A stretch of 64,000 bases of DNA, taken from positions 1,532,501-1,596,500 of the forward strand of contig LSRY02000011.1 of the NCBI GenBank assembly GCA_001643675.2, in the 5' to 3' direction. The notes beneath the pieces were generated by a model that worked only from the letters and a program-made list of their open reading frames with translations, did no database searches and had not been told where the DNA came from. The first letter of the stretch is position 1, and every line of letters starts with the position of its first letter. Of the stretch, positions 35,001-50,000 are shown one piece after another. This DNA is from Monocercomonoides exilis (Eukaryota; Preaxostyla; Oxymonadida; Polymastigidae). Position numbers and translations under genes: made by a program.

Positions 35001-38000
35001 GTGTCAGAGTGGGAACTGAAAAAGAATCAGGGTCTGCTTCTCTCGATGGCTCATCATTGTTGAGTTGCCCTGAATTCCGCTCATTTGCCTTTTTATTGTT
35101 TTCATCAGCAACTTTAATAACTGTGTTCACTGTGTTATCTTTTGCACGCGAATAAATCTCATTATTGCTGCTTTCCAACTCGTTTAATGTTGATGTGGAC
35201 AACAAGAATGGCTTCGGCAAGAATCTTGTTACGTCTGTGGAATATGGAAGTGAAGGAAGCTTCCAAGATTTCCTCCAAATGTTCTGAATTGGCCTTTCAT
35301 CGTATTGCAAAGAATTCTGTTTTTGCTTGCTTTCCTCAATCACCAAATTTATATACTTTCTTTCAAGTTGTTCCATAGTTGGTATTAATAAAAGTATTTT
35401 GCGTTTTAATAATGAAATAATTGAATTTGATTTTGAACCTTCTGTCTGCGTGCTATTGGAACTGTTCATCTGCAAAAAGAAATCTTGGGCATGCTCCGAA
35501 GACTGAGTTTGAATCGTCCGTTGAGAGATTTTCAAAAATGATCGTGTTTGCAGCTGAGTGATACAATCTGATAGGACTCTTATTAGGGAGTGCATGCGCC
35601 TGAGCACTTCAACCTTATCTCCTTTGATCTCTGATAACTTTCTCTTCACAAGAAGTGTTTCATCCGTCTCCACACTGTCACTTGAATGAATGTCCGTGTT
35701 ATTCAGTGATGAATGAGTTCCAAGTGGAGAATGCTTAGCATGAGAACGATTTGGCGAAGAATGTGAATGAGACAGCTTTGCTGGATTAAGAAGTGGATTG
35801 ACTATGGAAAATCCAGAGGAATGCGAGCGAGGAACCTGAGGAGTGGCATACGATTCGGTCAGCAATTGTTGCTGACTTGTGTGTGGAGGATGGAGCAGTT
35901 GGGGATGCACAGCATCAAATCGTGCGTGATCAGCATCAACTGGAGATGCCAATGCAGTGATTGGGTCAAAAGTCGAGATATGATTGCCAATGGTTCTTCT
36001 TTCTGAGGAAGAAGGAGAATGTGCGGATAATGTTGCTAATGGAGAAGAACCCGACAGCTGATTCAATGATGAACTAGAAATGTTTGCATTTGGAGTGTTG
36101 TAAGAGGCTGCGCTGAGAGGAATAGGCAACTCTCTATTCGTCTCAGCCGATTGCCGCAAAGGTGATGCATGAGCAGGTTGTGCTGTACCAATTTGACGAG
36201 AAGGAGATCCAGCATCGATAAATGAAAGTTCAGAAGAAAATGTCACCGTTCTTCTGTGTTCACCAGAATACGGTGTGGACCTTCGAGTCCTTGTCCTATT
36301 CGACACAGGAGTGGCATTTGCAAACATCCTGTTGGGGTTAGAAAACGACGTCTGTGCTGGTGATATTGGAGATGATGAAGGAGAAAACAGCAAAGATGAA
36401 GATGCAGGTGCTGGTGATCTCGAAGGGTTATGCGAAGAAGCTGTAGCCATTTGCATCGAAGCAGAAGCAGTTTGAGAAGATGATGCGACATTAATGTGAG
36501 ACGAATTCGCAAGTGCAGGTGACATCGTGTTTGCTGTGCTGTTGCGTGAAGCATTTGAAATAGAATTATCCTCGTTGATAGTTGGAAGGGGCAGATGACT
36601 TCTTGAAGCTGATCCGCCGACTCGTGGCAATTGAGAATTTAATTCATGAAGCGAAGGAAGATAACCTAATGAACCAAACAGATAATAATCTGCTCTTTGA
36701 CTTTCAGCCATTGATGGATCATTCATAAGCCTCCGGGCTGGAATATCCCGTGGGCGTCTTGATCGCAATCGATTGACATGCATTCGACGTCGGCGTTCAA
36801 ACTCTTGAGAAATTGATGATATATGCTCCTGAAATGAATTTAATGGCATAAAATAAATTTCTAATGGACTAAATTTACGCTGCTTCTGCCCACTTTCCTG
36901 AACTCGCGGCTTTTCTCTCTCTTTTTCTTTATCCATCTTCTTTTTGGCATCGCTCAAACTTTTGAGTAACTCAGTCTTTGCCAATGCCTCATATCTCTTT
37001 GGCACATAAAGTGGCATTGTTTCTGTCAAATTTGCATTCTTTGATGCTTTTGCCAGCTCAATTGGCGATGAAGAAAGCAACGGGAAAGGAAGAGACACCA
37101 ACGGAGAAAGTGTCTTATACGAAGCACTGTCGAGCATGTCGTCGCTGTAGCCAGGATATGAAAATTCTTCAATTCCCATTTTGACAAACATCTCCCTTTG
37201 ATCCTTCACACTGCCCAGCGTTCTTATTCCAGAAACCATTGCCGACAGAAGAACCGGGCCCCATTTGAGATGGTGTGCAACAGGAGCAGAAGAATTGAGG
37301 ATGAGGGTAGTGTGCGTTTGGATAACATTCAGAATGTATTTCAAAACAGTGAAGAAGAAATAATCGTTCGCGCAGAATGGGCCGAGCAAGCGAGCAACTT
37401 CAAACATTGAGAAACGAGATGAAATGGTTGCAGGAATGCCAAATGTTCTTTGTTGGGCTGGACTTCCTTGCGTGGGCATGTGACTTGAAGCAGAAGAAGA
37501 ATCAGATGGAAGTTGATTGATCTGCTTTGATACAGTGAAATTAAAAATCTTTGGAGGAGATGAAATAATTGAAAGAAGTGTATGCAGAGTTGATGATAAA
37601 ATGCTTTCAACAGGAGCGAACGAAAACAGCGAAATTTCTTTCGGGAGTAATGACACAGTATGCAGACGATGAACCAAAGGATACTTCAATTGAAGCTGTG
37701 AACGATCTAATGAAGACAACTTTGAGCTTTCTTTTTGACTGAGCAACAAGGAGGAAGAGGAGGAAGAAGAATCATAAGTTTGATGAGCAACATAATAAAC
37801 ACATGGCAGATACGCAAACGGTGCCAAAGGTCTTGTAACCAGCGTATCTTGAGGTGAAAGTGCTGTTTCAAACATTCTGATGAGAGTCGACGATGGAAGC
37901 ATTCGAACGAATTGGTGTTGTCGTTTAGCCAATGGCAACTGAGTCAAAAATTGTGAGCTTTTATCTGTTTCGCCTTTAGAAGAAGTATCTTGAGCTTTTT

Positions 38001-41000
38001 CATTTTTCGTTGATGGCTTTGAAGAGTTCTCTCCTGCACTTTCTTTTCCTTCATTTCCTTTACATTTTTTTCCATTTGTCTCGTTCATGAGTCCGTTTGG
38101 ATCTTTCAGCATTAAATCAACATCTGAAATAAAACCAGCTCTGCTAAGTGCAAAAGGAATAGGAGAACTGTCAATAAGCATTGCAGACGCAGGTGCTTGG
38201 CCAATTGTTGAGCCCACCACTGTGCAAATATTGACAATCATGTGCTTGATTTGAGGAGATATAAATTCGACCATTGGAATATCCTTCATATGCATAAAAT
38301 AATCAAACAAAGTTGGATTTCTGCGGATTTCTTTCGGATCCAAACGACCAGTAAACTGTATCATAGTGGTAAGGAGTGGACGCAAATGAGGAGAAACATA
38401 TATTGAGCTTCCAGTTGAATCCGACAAAATGCTTCTCATCTTCAAAAAGTCTGTATGATAATACTTATTCCGTTTAATTTCATTGGAATCATTTCTCGAA
38501 CTTTCAATGTCAATTAGAAGATTCAGAATATCAGTTCTTTTTGCTGCCATAGCTGCAGCCATTAAAGGCATTGTATCACACAAGTAATATATTAGATTCA
38601 AAATAGATATTATTCGTGCATGGCAGTGAGTAAGCCAATATTTTATTCTTTCATTTAAAACTGGTTCGAATTTTGTGATCCTTCTTGCAGATGTGTCATT
38701 CATTAACGAAAGCTCCTCAATTTCTTGCGGATTCGTTTCATGCACATCCAATTTCTTTTCTTTATTTTTATCATTTTTTTGACTTTGCGTACTGCTGGAA
38801 ACTCGGGCAGTTGCTTGCTCATTCTGTTTCTTTAAATAGATTTGCCGGCAGACATTCAAATTGATGCAAATCAGCTGGATCAAAAAGAACATTGCAAGCT
38901 GTCGCATAACGCTGTGAAGACTCAAAACAGTCATAAGCGAACGAAGCAATTCAAATTGTTGAAGCGTTTGATTGATTGGAAGATCTGTGATTGCATACAG
39001 AAGTGAAGTCAAATATGAGAGTTGTGCTGTTGAAGTTAAAAGTGTAATTTGCAGCGATGAGATTCGATGAGACCCGGATGAAGTCTCATTCTCAGAAGAA
39101 GATGCAGACGCAGATGCAGACGAAGTTGAAAGAGAAGATGCGCTTTCTGTCTGAGTGCTCGTTGAGGATGTATTTTTGTTTGTGCAAATTGGATATTCGT
39201 TGGCATAATCTCTTTCATCCGCGCTTAGCACAGCATCGTCTCCAAACACAGAAAGGCCAGCATACTTTGAGAGAAAATGAAGAGATGCTGTTTGCTGTGC
39301 AAGCGAAGACGTGAACAAACTTTGATATTCGTTCCTTTTTCTTCGCTTGTCGAATATTCTGGAAAGACGAAGGATAACTTTTTCTGTGTGTGTAGCTGGA
39401 ATATCAATACTTAAACCTTCCATTGGAAGTGACAGTTTCTTTTGCTGCTGCATCTTTTTCTCTGCAGGTTGAGTCGAAGAGCCAGATGATCCTTCTGTTG
39501 AAGCATTGCTTGATTCTTGCTGGGTATTCAAAGCAGAAGCATCAGCAGAAGCAGCAGCAGATGATGATGATGACTGTTGGGATTCTGCAGGCGGAACAGA
39601 AGTTGGAGCAGCTGAACTTCCTAATGAGGATAATGAAGAAGAAGAAGAAGATGATGACGACGATGACGAAGAAAGTGTTGATGATGCTCCTTGAGTTTCT
39701 GAACGTGATGCCGGTTGATTTCTTCTTGGGACATTCAGACTTTGCATGCCAAACTCTGAGAGATCAAAAAATGGCATCGAGTTTATACCAGGAACTTGCA
39801 GGCCTTGATAACTTGAGGAAGAGCTATGCTGATGGTTGTCAAACAACGGTGCGAAGATATCTCCGAATATAACAGATGGACGAGAAGATTCAAGTGCGGC
39901 AGATTCATTTAGTGGCAGTGGAGGGAAATTCGGATTTAAAGACATGAAACGCAAGGAGCTTCCGTGTCTATTATCTGCTTCATCTTCGCCTAACCTCGAA
40001 GCAAATGGATTTCCAAAGTTGGCATTTGTAAATCTCTCAGAGCTCGAAGTGCTTCTGTAATCTCTTGCAAGCAGATATGATCGAATGGGGTCGCTGGATT
40101 GTGAGTCAGGTTCAAAAGTGGTTGGAATGGTCGAGAGAATTCCAGTTGCCACATCAGTTCCGCTGATCATCGGAGCAGTGTTTGCGACCAAGTCAAACGG
40201 ATTGTTCATTCGTGAAATGGATGGAATTAATTGATAAGAATGAGAACGAAGGCGCAGCGTGTTCAGTGAATGTGCTGGAAGCGATGGATTGATCAATGGT
40301 GAATCATTGTCTCTGTTCATAAGAACAGAAGTACGTGCGACCCTCAGTCGTTGAGGATGCCGAATGATATACGACATCCATCCAGCCGATTCATCAAAAT
40401 ATTTGATTCTTTCTCCTTCTTTCATTTGTTGCGCAAACTTGCCGTTTTTACCATTTTTTCGTCTTTCTTCTCGTTTTGCTGCGTTTCGTTTCTTTTCGCT
40501 TATTCGGTTCATCTCATTCACACGGGACTCGCAATAACGGAACCTGTCTCTCAAATTTCCATTTCTAACAGCCACTGACCGCATTGCTCTGCGAAGCTGG
40601 TTTCTTTCTCTGGCTGTGCGCGCTGAACGCTCAAGAAGAGTCAAATCAGCAGAAGTCCAATCATTTTCTCTATTTTCTTCCTCAAAGTTGCCTGCACGCA
40701 CAAGTGCTCTTCTGGATTCATGCAATCTTTGATTCAAAAGACGAGAATCACTCGATTCCAACTCAGACTCACCAGTTGGAGTTGTTGATCTATTCTCTTC
40801 GTTGCTTTCTTGATCCGTGCTCTCTTCCTCTAACTCAGAGTCAATGTTCAACAGCCCGCTTTCCACGATGGATTCAGAGCGATGTGCTCTTCCCAAGCGA
40901 GTTTGAGAGGCAATATCTGCGGAGTCTGTGTTTTCTTCTTGTTCGTCATTCGTCTCATTCTCTTCATCACGGCTTCTGATGAGGTTCATTAAAAATTCAT

Positions 41001-44000
41001 TCAGCTCTCCTTCAGTGATTTCGACTGTCTCATCATTTCCTTCTTCATCTGAAGAGTCAGGGCTCCTCAAAATGCTGCGTGAAAAGATCTCTTCGATAAT
41101 GCTTTCCGAGTCAATTGATTCTTCATCATCCTCATCCGCTTCTTCATCATCCTCTCCTTCACTATCTTCGTCTTCTCTCAGAGCAAAAATCGGATTAAGC
41201 AAATATTCCAGTGATCTCATTGCTCGAAGCCTGTTATTTATGGTGGAATTAGAGTTGCTCAGAGAAGACAGACTCTCAATGGTGCTGTGCAGTCCACTTG
41301 GATCTGAGACAGCGCTTCCAATATGAGAAGAATGGAGTAGATGGCGATGCGAAGAACTTAAACCACTAAAGCTGCTGGACGAGTCTTCATCACTGTCTGA
41401 ACTGTCAGAATCGCTCCTGAGTGAACCATGCTGCGATTCGTCGCTATCCCAACTGTCCCGCTCCTCAGACGAGTCATCAAAATGTTGATTCTCTGACTCT
41501 TCGCTTTGCGAAAGAGTTCTTTCGTATCTTGGTATCTCCGAGCGTAGTCGTTCGCTATATTCATGAAGTCCTTGCAACCCACGAACAACACCAATTCCTC
41601 CATTATCCATTTCAAAGGATACCCCTGTCTGTGAAGGTTGAAAGGCTGTTTGACCTATCCTATGCATTCGCGGATTGTTCATCCCTTCTTGTGCACGAAT
41701 GGCATCCTGCTGTATCTGGTGCTGTCTTTGGGCTTCAGCAGCTATCCTTTCTCTCACTCGATACACTTCAGCTTGGAGATGCTCTGGCAGCAGCTGAATT
41801 CTGTCTTCTGGAAGCTGTGCCATTGCGTCTTGTCTTGCTCCCATCGGAAGAGTTGAAAGAAGAAGAACCAAGTTGTCTATCTCATCATTCTCTGGCGCAG
41901 CAGCTGAGCCTTGCTGTTGAGCAGCTTGCATTCCTGCCTGCGCAAGCACTTCTTGTTGTAGCTCAATTGGCAATGCTGCGAGAAATGAAGGAGAAATACG
42001 TCCATCAGCGTTTCCTTCTTGCTGCTGTGGTTGTTGCTCATTCTGTGGGTGTGCTTCTTCTTGTGGCTGAGGTTGTTGCTGTGGTTGATTTTGAGGTTGC
42101 TCTTGTGATTGAGGTTGAGCCTGGTCTTGTTCATGATGTGCGTCTATTTGTGCAGATTGTTCGAGATTTTCTTCTTGCTGGACAGAATTAGATGAATCAA
42201 TGTTCAATGCTTGATTGTTAATTGGAGGTATCTCCTGATTCGCATTGGATGGAGGCTGATCAGAAAGCTGCGAAACAGCTGAATTTGCTGATGAATTGTT
42301 TGGCTCAATAATTTGCTGAATTTGTTCATTGCTATCTTGCTGTTGCTGATTGTTTTGTCCTTGAATTTGCTCAGGTTCTTCAATGTCCATTCTAATATTG
42401 GCATTTTCATCATTCTGCTGATCCGAGTTTTGGTTGTTCGCTTCATTTGGAGGTTCAATCGTGGCAACAGTCTCTGGAACAAGAACAGACATTGGAACGT
42501 TCTCCATCAAAAGAGACGAGTGCACTCGAACAGGCGATGGAATATGTTGATCTGATGCATTTGAAGATGTCTGATTCACATCATCCATATCTCCTTGCGT
42601 TGGCTGACTGCTTTGATTTTCAGTAGATGTTGGTTGCTCATTGGAAGAATTTGAAGAATTTGAAGAAGAAACAGTAGAATCTTCAACGTCCATTGCAGAA
42701 GACTGCAGCTGAAGCGAAGTGTCTTTTGACGAAGATGCGTGCGACAATGATGAGCTCATGTTCTTCATAACTTCTGTTGATTCAGGAAGTTCTGTTTCTG
42801 TGAGCTTTGTTCTGAGTGGGTTATTCACTGTTATTTTTGAATGGAACAACATTATAAGAGCAACAACACTGTAAACAATTTCAGAGACTAAGCAAATTGG
42901 CGTGGCAAAATGAGAAAATATTAACAGAACAGCATCACGAAATTCTTTGGTGCTCTTCTTTGAACCGTCAAACGGATTCATCGAGCCCAGTAACTTCAAC
43001 ACATACAGCGGAGAAGGTGTACCAAATGCATCCAAAAATTGCGATTTTTCAGTCTCGTTCCTATTCAAATTATTTACATTCTCATTTATCATTGAAGAGA
43101 ACCTTTCATCCATCCCGATTGGTTGAAGGCTCATCTGGTTATCATTTTCACCTTCAACAGCAGAAACGCTTCTGAAAGGAGCAGACACGAATGTTGGTGG
43201 AGAAAATGCCATAAATGGTTGAGTGGGGCAAGGCGATTGTACTGAAGAAAAAGATGAATCGACAAGCTGCGAAGAAGGCAGCCGGAACGTATCTGAGACA
43301 TTTGGAAAGTAACTAGCAGCTGCTGGTGAAATAGCAGATCTTGAGCTTGCTGTCAGTGCATTTGCATTGAACAATTGTGGATACATCGAAAAAGACGAAC
43401 CAATTGATGAAGACTGAGACATCATCGGCATTTGCACCGATATCAAGGAAGGTGAGTTGATCTGCCGCCCGATTCCGTTCATCACATGATCAACGTCCAT
43501 TCGGAATCCATCGTCAAATAGTTGCACAAGAGGTACAGATGGAACAATGCCAGACAAAACATCGTCATTCAGCCGGACAGTTCCAAGGCGCGGTGCAGGT
43601 GGAGGAGACCACGTGGGAGGAGAGCCTGGCTGAGAAGGTGGAGGAGAAGATGAAGAGGAAAATGGAGAAGATGAGGATGAATGTATAGAATTATCTGCAG
43701 GTGGCTGCTGAAGAGCAGATAAGGGGCCATCAGACGTATGTGTAACTTCACCTTGAGACTGTGTTTGTATTCCATTTAAAACTATGTTTTGCTGGCTGTA
43801 AGATTCCCCGCCAATCGAGAATATTGAATCCTCAGTTGAATTTGGCTCATTTCTTTCAATTGCTACTCCAAGTGCGCTGTTTTCTGGGTCTAATGCCACC
43901 ATGTTTTCCTTTTCCCAACTGTCAAAATCTGTGCTTGAATTGAAATTTGTGCAATGTTTCAGATTTTTTCTTCTGATTGCAGCAAAGCGATTGTACTTTG

Positions 44001-47000
44001 CCCAATCAAATTCGATCATTCCATTGCTCAAATAGTGAACACCTCTTTCTTCAAACACAGTTGATGCAGTGCAAATTGATCGGAGAATCTCGTCTCGCTG
44101 CTTTCTCTGGAAGAATGAAAGAAAGCGCGGTGCAAATGCCTCAGAAGACGAGTACATGCAACCATTCCGTGATGGATACGAATGAAGAATTGAGGCAAAT
44201 GGAATGAGAGTCGAGTTAGTTGGTGGAAAGAATGAAGAGATGATGGAAGTAAACGGTGCAAGATAAGGAACGTTCAGTGTCTTTGAAGTTCCTGTTCCTC
44301 TCAAAGAAGAATGGAGTGTAGGCCCCTTTTGATCCTTGCTTGATCCATAAGACGATGCTCCAAGTGGATTGGCAATTGGTCTTCCCATGAAAAGAGTTAA
44401 AAATAGCTTTAAGTCGATTTCTGTAAGATACGTATCCAAAGAAGGCACTCCTGTTTCCATAACAAACGAATTACGTGAATACATTGTCGATATAATCTTT
44501 TGCAAGAGATTTATTGCTGGACGGCGTGTTGAAGGTGCTGAATTGTTTCCGGGTGTCAATTGCAAAAATGAGGGACTTTCGGCCAACATTCCTCGTTCGA
44601 CATCACCAAACGCACTGGACATGGCTTCTGAAGCTGAGCGATGAAGAATGGCCATCCATTCAAATGAATCACTTGAATACTCCAGTGAGTTCGATTCACG
44701 AGAATTAGGATTAGACGAAGTTGTTGACGATGCGGGAGAAGGAATTTGCGAAAACAGATTGTATTCGTTGGCTTGCTCCCTTTCGATCGCTCCAAGCTGA
44801 ACAAATAGAGCAGCTAACGAGTTTGAAAAGGGGGCATATCTGAATGAATGAGATGATGTAGTCGCAGAAAACGGAGATGAACGAGATGAGTGTGCATGAA
44901 TAAACGGATGTGCAGGTATCTCAAGTTGATCCTGATCCTTCCCAAAGCGATAGATGGGCTCTTCTTCAAATGTGACTTCCATCATAGAATCTGATTTTGT
45001 TAGCGGCATTGTTGCAAAAGACTTTGAGGAATTTGTCATTGCAGATGCTGAATAAATTCGAGTACCAGACAGAGTATATGACATCATCCGCAGGCATCTA
45101 TCTTGCCACAAAATATTCTCTTCCAACCCTTCAACTGTGCACAAATTTGTAAATGTCGCAGAAAATTCTTTGTCTTCCATTTTTGAGCCAATGATTCTCT
45201 CTTTTCTGCTGATATACTTTCTATCATGCTGACAGGAAACACGAGAGGTTATATCAATTTCAGCCAAGTTTGCTTCTTGCTTTTTGGATTGCAAAAATGA
45301 ATTTCTATCTCTTTTATTCATTCCATTACTTGTGAATCTTTTTTGTGTTGAAGAATTAAAAGCTTGATCTTTTCTGTTAATTGGATTCAAGTTTCTGACA
45401 ACTCCAACAAAAGGTATGTCAACTCCATTTGGAGGGATCGATGTGTATATTCTCGATATCCACATCTGCATCTGCTGCACCTCTTTTCTAAGCTGATAAA
45501 GTTTAATCTGATCACTCCAATTTGAAGGATTTGGGAAAGATGAAAGCGTTTCAAAAGGAGAAACGCTAAAACTGGCAAATGCGTCAAGTAAACAATATCG
45601 CTGGAAGTGAGGCAAAGGATATAAGCATGGTTTGAGGATGGAGCAAACAGATTGTCGAGCCCAAAGCGGAATAGCTGATTGTGATACAAGATAAGGTGAA
45701 ACAGTCGTCGGAGGCAGAGATGGAATGAATGGAATAAACGGCTTTCCAGCTGTGCTCTTCGCAGCGTCTGTATTTGAGTTAGAATTTGAAGGTGAACTCC
45801 TAATAGAAGAGGATTCATTGGCTTCATCTTTGTCAAGAGAGGAGTAATTGCAAAATGATGAGCTCCCATATGATTGCATTGGCACAGACTCATTGAAGAA
45901 AGGTGGACTAAGAAGCATCCCTGAATGTTGTGTTGGAGGTGAGAATGGCGAATCTTTGTATGACATTTGCAAATTTTCTTGTATTGAAGATGGAATGCCT
46001 AATAAGCTATAAGGGAGAAAGATATTTCCTTTCGTGCTAAGCAGCTCCTGGCTGTTTCCTGCAGCTGATAGGTTGCCATCATTTCCTGTACATCCGCGAT
46101 TGCTTGGCAGACAATTTTTGATCTGTTGATTTTTTTGAATTGGAGAAATGTGTTGCGTTGATCTTCTGTTCAGCATTGACTGTTGGTTTTCGAAAGCATA
46201 AGCTTTCTCCTGGTTGCTCCTGTTAGTGCTTCTTTCATTCAATCGGTTCGATAATTGTGCACGAAGCAATTGTGGATGACAAACAGAAAATGAACACTGA
46301 TCTGTAGATGCCTTGCCCTGACACTTGGAATTTGAAGGGAAAGAAGAGAATTCAGATTCTGTCTCATGTGAATTCTTATGATAAAATACTTTATTCAGTG
46401 ACAAAAATGTCTCAAAAAAGAATATAACAGGAGGAGAAGACTTTGCAAAAGGAGAAGCGCTGAACACATTCTGCAACTGATTGAGTGTGCGTTGCATATT
46501 CTGTTGAGCTGAAGAAGAGAAAGATTTTTGCGAGCTTGAGCGAATAGTCGAATAATTTTTCAATGAAGATGGTGCAAGATTATGATCAGAAGATTCTTTT
46601 CCATTAACCATCATATTTCCACTTGTCGGTTCCCCTGAGCGTGAAGGGAATGATGAGACGACTTGAAGTTTGTGAACGGTTTTAGGTGGAAAATGAGGGT
46701 TTCCAACGGAATATTTATCTTCAGAAGCGATATTAAAAAGATTATTCTGAGATTTTAATTGAGGCGAGTGAACATATGTTGAGTAAAAGTTATCAGGAAC
46801 TGTCGTCACATCCCAATCAGCCAGTGCGGAAGGAGGCAGAACAGTTGAAGGCGAAGAAAATAGTCGAACTGTTGACACAGAGCTCATTCGAAGAGTGTCA
46901 GAAATTGTTGAAGTGGGAGAGAAAATAGCATACATCGGGTGAATTTTCCTGAGCGATGTTGGATGAGGAAGCAGAATGGTGCTGAAACGAGGAAGAGGTT

Positions 47001-50000
47001 GCTTTGATTCCTTTGCACTTGAGGATGGTATTTTCGTTGCAATTAAAGGATTGAAAAAGTTAATCCAATGCATGAAAGGAGAATAACTTGACTTGTCAGG
47101 AGAAGGTGCTGAATCTTCTTCGGTTTTACTTGCTTCAATAGCGTTCAACTGCTTTGGTTGTGTGGAACTCATTTTAATATTTAGAACAAATGGATATCGG
47201 AATTGTGGAATGATTGGTGGTAGCAAGGCGAAAGTGGAGCTGGTTACATTAACAGATAAGATGTCAAATGGAATTTTATGGTCTGAAAGAAGAGCAGACG
47301 CTGTCTGTTGCATATTGAATGTTGAAGGGGCCCGAATGATTTGTTGCACTTGGCATGACGCAGAAGACTCGTTCATCAAAGCATCCGTCTTGCTAATGCG
47401 CTTTGATGAAGTCAATGTTCCTGATTTTAAAGTTGGTGTGGTGTGCACAGAACGAGAAAGCTGAATGTTAGCTCCTGAAGGAGAAACAGAAGAATGCGAT
47501 GGCGACAGGGAACGTCTCTTTAAGATAGCTTTTTTCGCTTTTCTTTCAAGAATAGATAGATTTTTCCGTTTTAGTATTAATTTGGATTCTGGTGAAAGAT
47601 CACTTCTGTGAAGGTGCAAGTCATCTTTTCTGTCTTTCTTCATGCTTTCTTTTTGAATGCTTTCTCTTCTGTAATCATTCATAACTGAGTCTGTGATTGT
47701 GGTAGCATCCACACAGCGTAAATTTCCTTCAACACCAATCAACGATATCCAACCGCCCACTTCGCTCTTTCCACTCATCATGTGCATGTACAAATATTCC
47801 CAAGCAGTGAGAAAGCAGGCAGAAATAAACGCATCCTCTTTTTCCTGATTCAAATTGTTTTCATTTGATGAAGAGCTAGCACTTTGACTTTGAGAATTTA
47901 ACGTATTCTTTTGATCGTTAAGCAATTCATCAAGAGAAGTTTGACATTTCGAACATTGACTTTCAGAGCAACTCGCATTTTTATTAAGCAGTTCCGGAGC
48001 TATTTGACTGGCAGGAATTGCTGGAGAACTTTTGCTCGATGGAACAAAAATAGTTGAATTAAGCATCTGGTTTCCATTCTGCATTTCACTCTCATTTTTA
48101 AGACTATCTTTTGTGGTTGTACTCTTTGTACTCTTTTTGCCTTTCTCTCTGTCAGTCTGATTTTTTGCTGATTGAGATCCCGTGTTATTTTGTGTTGCAT
48201 ATCTTTTCTGAGTTTCAGACATTGTAATGTTTTGTTCACAAACATATATTTCAGCCCACTCGCTGACAACTGGGTGCTCAAAGCAAGCAATGAATGTATG
48301 AATGACAGCAGATATCCAGTCGAAGTCAACTTCACTTGGACTCAAAACAGACTTTGTAACACCAAAGTAATGCTGTTGCATGAAGCTATTTTGATCTTTT
48401 TGCGATTCAATGGAAGGAAGTGAACTTGAGGCTGGAGACGAGCTTGCGCTTTCTGTTCTTGCATTTATGTTTGATGCGCTGCATTCTTGTGTTGCTTTTT
48501 GATCATTTTGAGATTTATTAAGTGAAGTTGTGGATAATTTGACGTCTTCAATTCGTTTAGTCAGCACCCACATTTCCCTGAACAGTCGCAACACATCAGG
48601 AACAGCAGTGAAAAGCGCACTGAGCATTTCCAATGAGACAACAGGAAGAGGCGTTGTAATAGAAGATACTGATGATAATAATCTCGTTTCATTGATTGAA
48701 GGATTTGCCTGTGGATGTTCGCACAAACATCTTCGAAGAAGAAGAAACAGCGAGGAAAGATAAACTGTTAGATGATCAACAAGCGATTCACTCTGAATTG
48801 CGCTGCAGCTTCTTGAAGATAAAAATGATGGAATGCTTTTCAAAGAATTTTCCTCCCCGAAAAGTACATTTCCTTTTAAGTCTAACTTTCCAAGTGATTG
48901 CAAGGTCATATCTACTGAATACCCAACCATCATTTGTATTTCAGCAACCAATTCTTTGAAGAATAACTGTCTGAGTGGAGATGCTGGGGATACAAGAGAG
49001 TGAAGAAGATCAATAAGAACATTTGAAGGAGTGCGTGGAACAGGTGATAAAGGAGGGAACGATGATAGCAGCCGGAAAAGTGAAGTCAGAAAGAGGGGTG
49101 GAATGTTCAAAGCAACATCGTCATTGAATTGAAAATTATTTAAATACTCTCCTGAAAATGAAGATATCCCATCTGTTTTTGAATTCAAGAAAGGATGATA
49201 ATTCAAGAAAGAATGAGGAATTTTATGTCGCTGAAGATAGTCATCTCGTTGAAAGTGAGATGCAAAGGATAAAGCAAACACCACCGATTTAAACAGAGCA
49301 GGATCAGAACCATTGATCGTTTTGAGGAGATGCAGCCAGACGGATACCATGTGATGTGTCTGAGAAGATAACAGAAGGGGAGCAAAAGGTTGGAACGAAT
49401 TTCTAACTGACACAATGGAAGATAGAGATGCCCGTTGAACAAGTGAATGATAGGCGTCCAGATCGTCATCTTCTTCAGAGCACTCTTCATTGTTGTATTT
49501 ATTGAGTTCTTCAGTGTAATGATTGCTCAAGTTACCTTCATCCACCTTCGCTCCTGGTTCACGAGTACTTTTCAGTGGCTCTTTGAATATTTCTGTAAAT
49601 TGTCTAAGAACACGTCGACTTTTATTCACAACGTCATCCGCAAATTGAATCATTAGGAATTCTTTTGTACTTTTTTCTGTTCCATTTACTAGAATATTGG
49701 AATTTAATGACCAGTTCATGAAACTGTCTTCATTGATTTCCTGAGACATAAAACAATGACTCTTTTCATTATTTCTTTTCGTTCGTTCATTCATAAATCC
49801 GTTGGTTCTGTTGAATTGCATCGCTTTTTTGCTTTCATTCATTTGAGTCGAATGATTCTCTGATGTTACTGATATACTTTTGTTGTTGCTTGAACCATAT
49901 TGATCTATCAGTTTCAATGAAGGTGATAAAGGAAATTCCATTGATGATGGATGAATAGCCAAATGAAGAACACGATTGAATAAAGTAAATATGAGAGAAG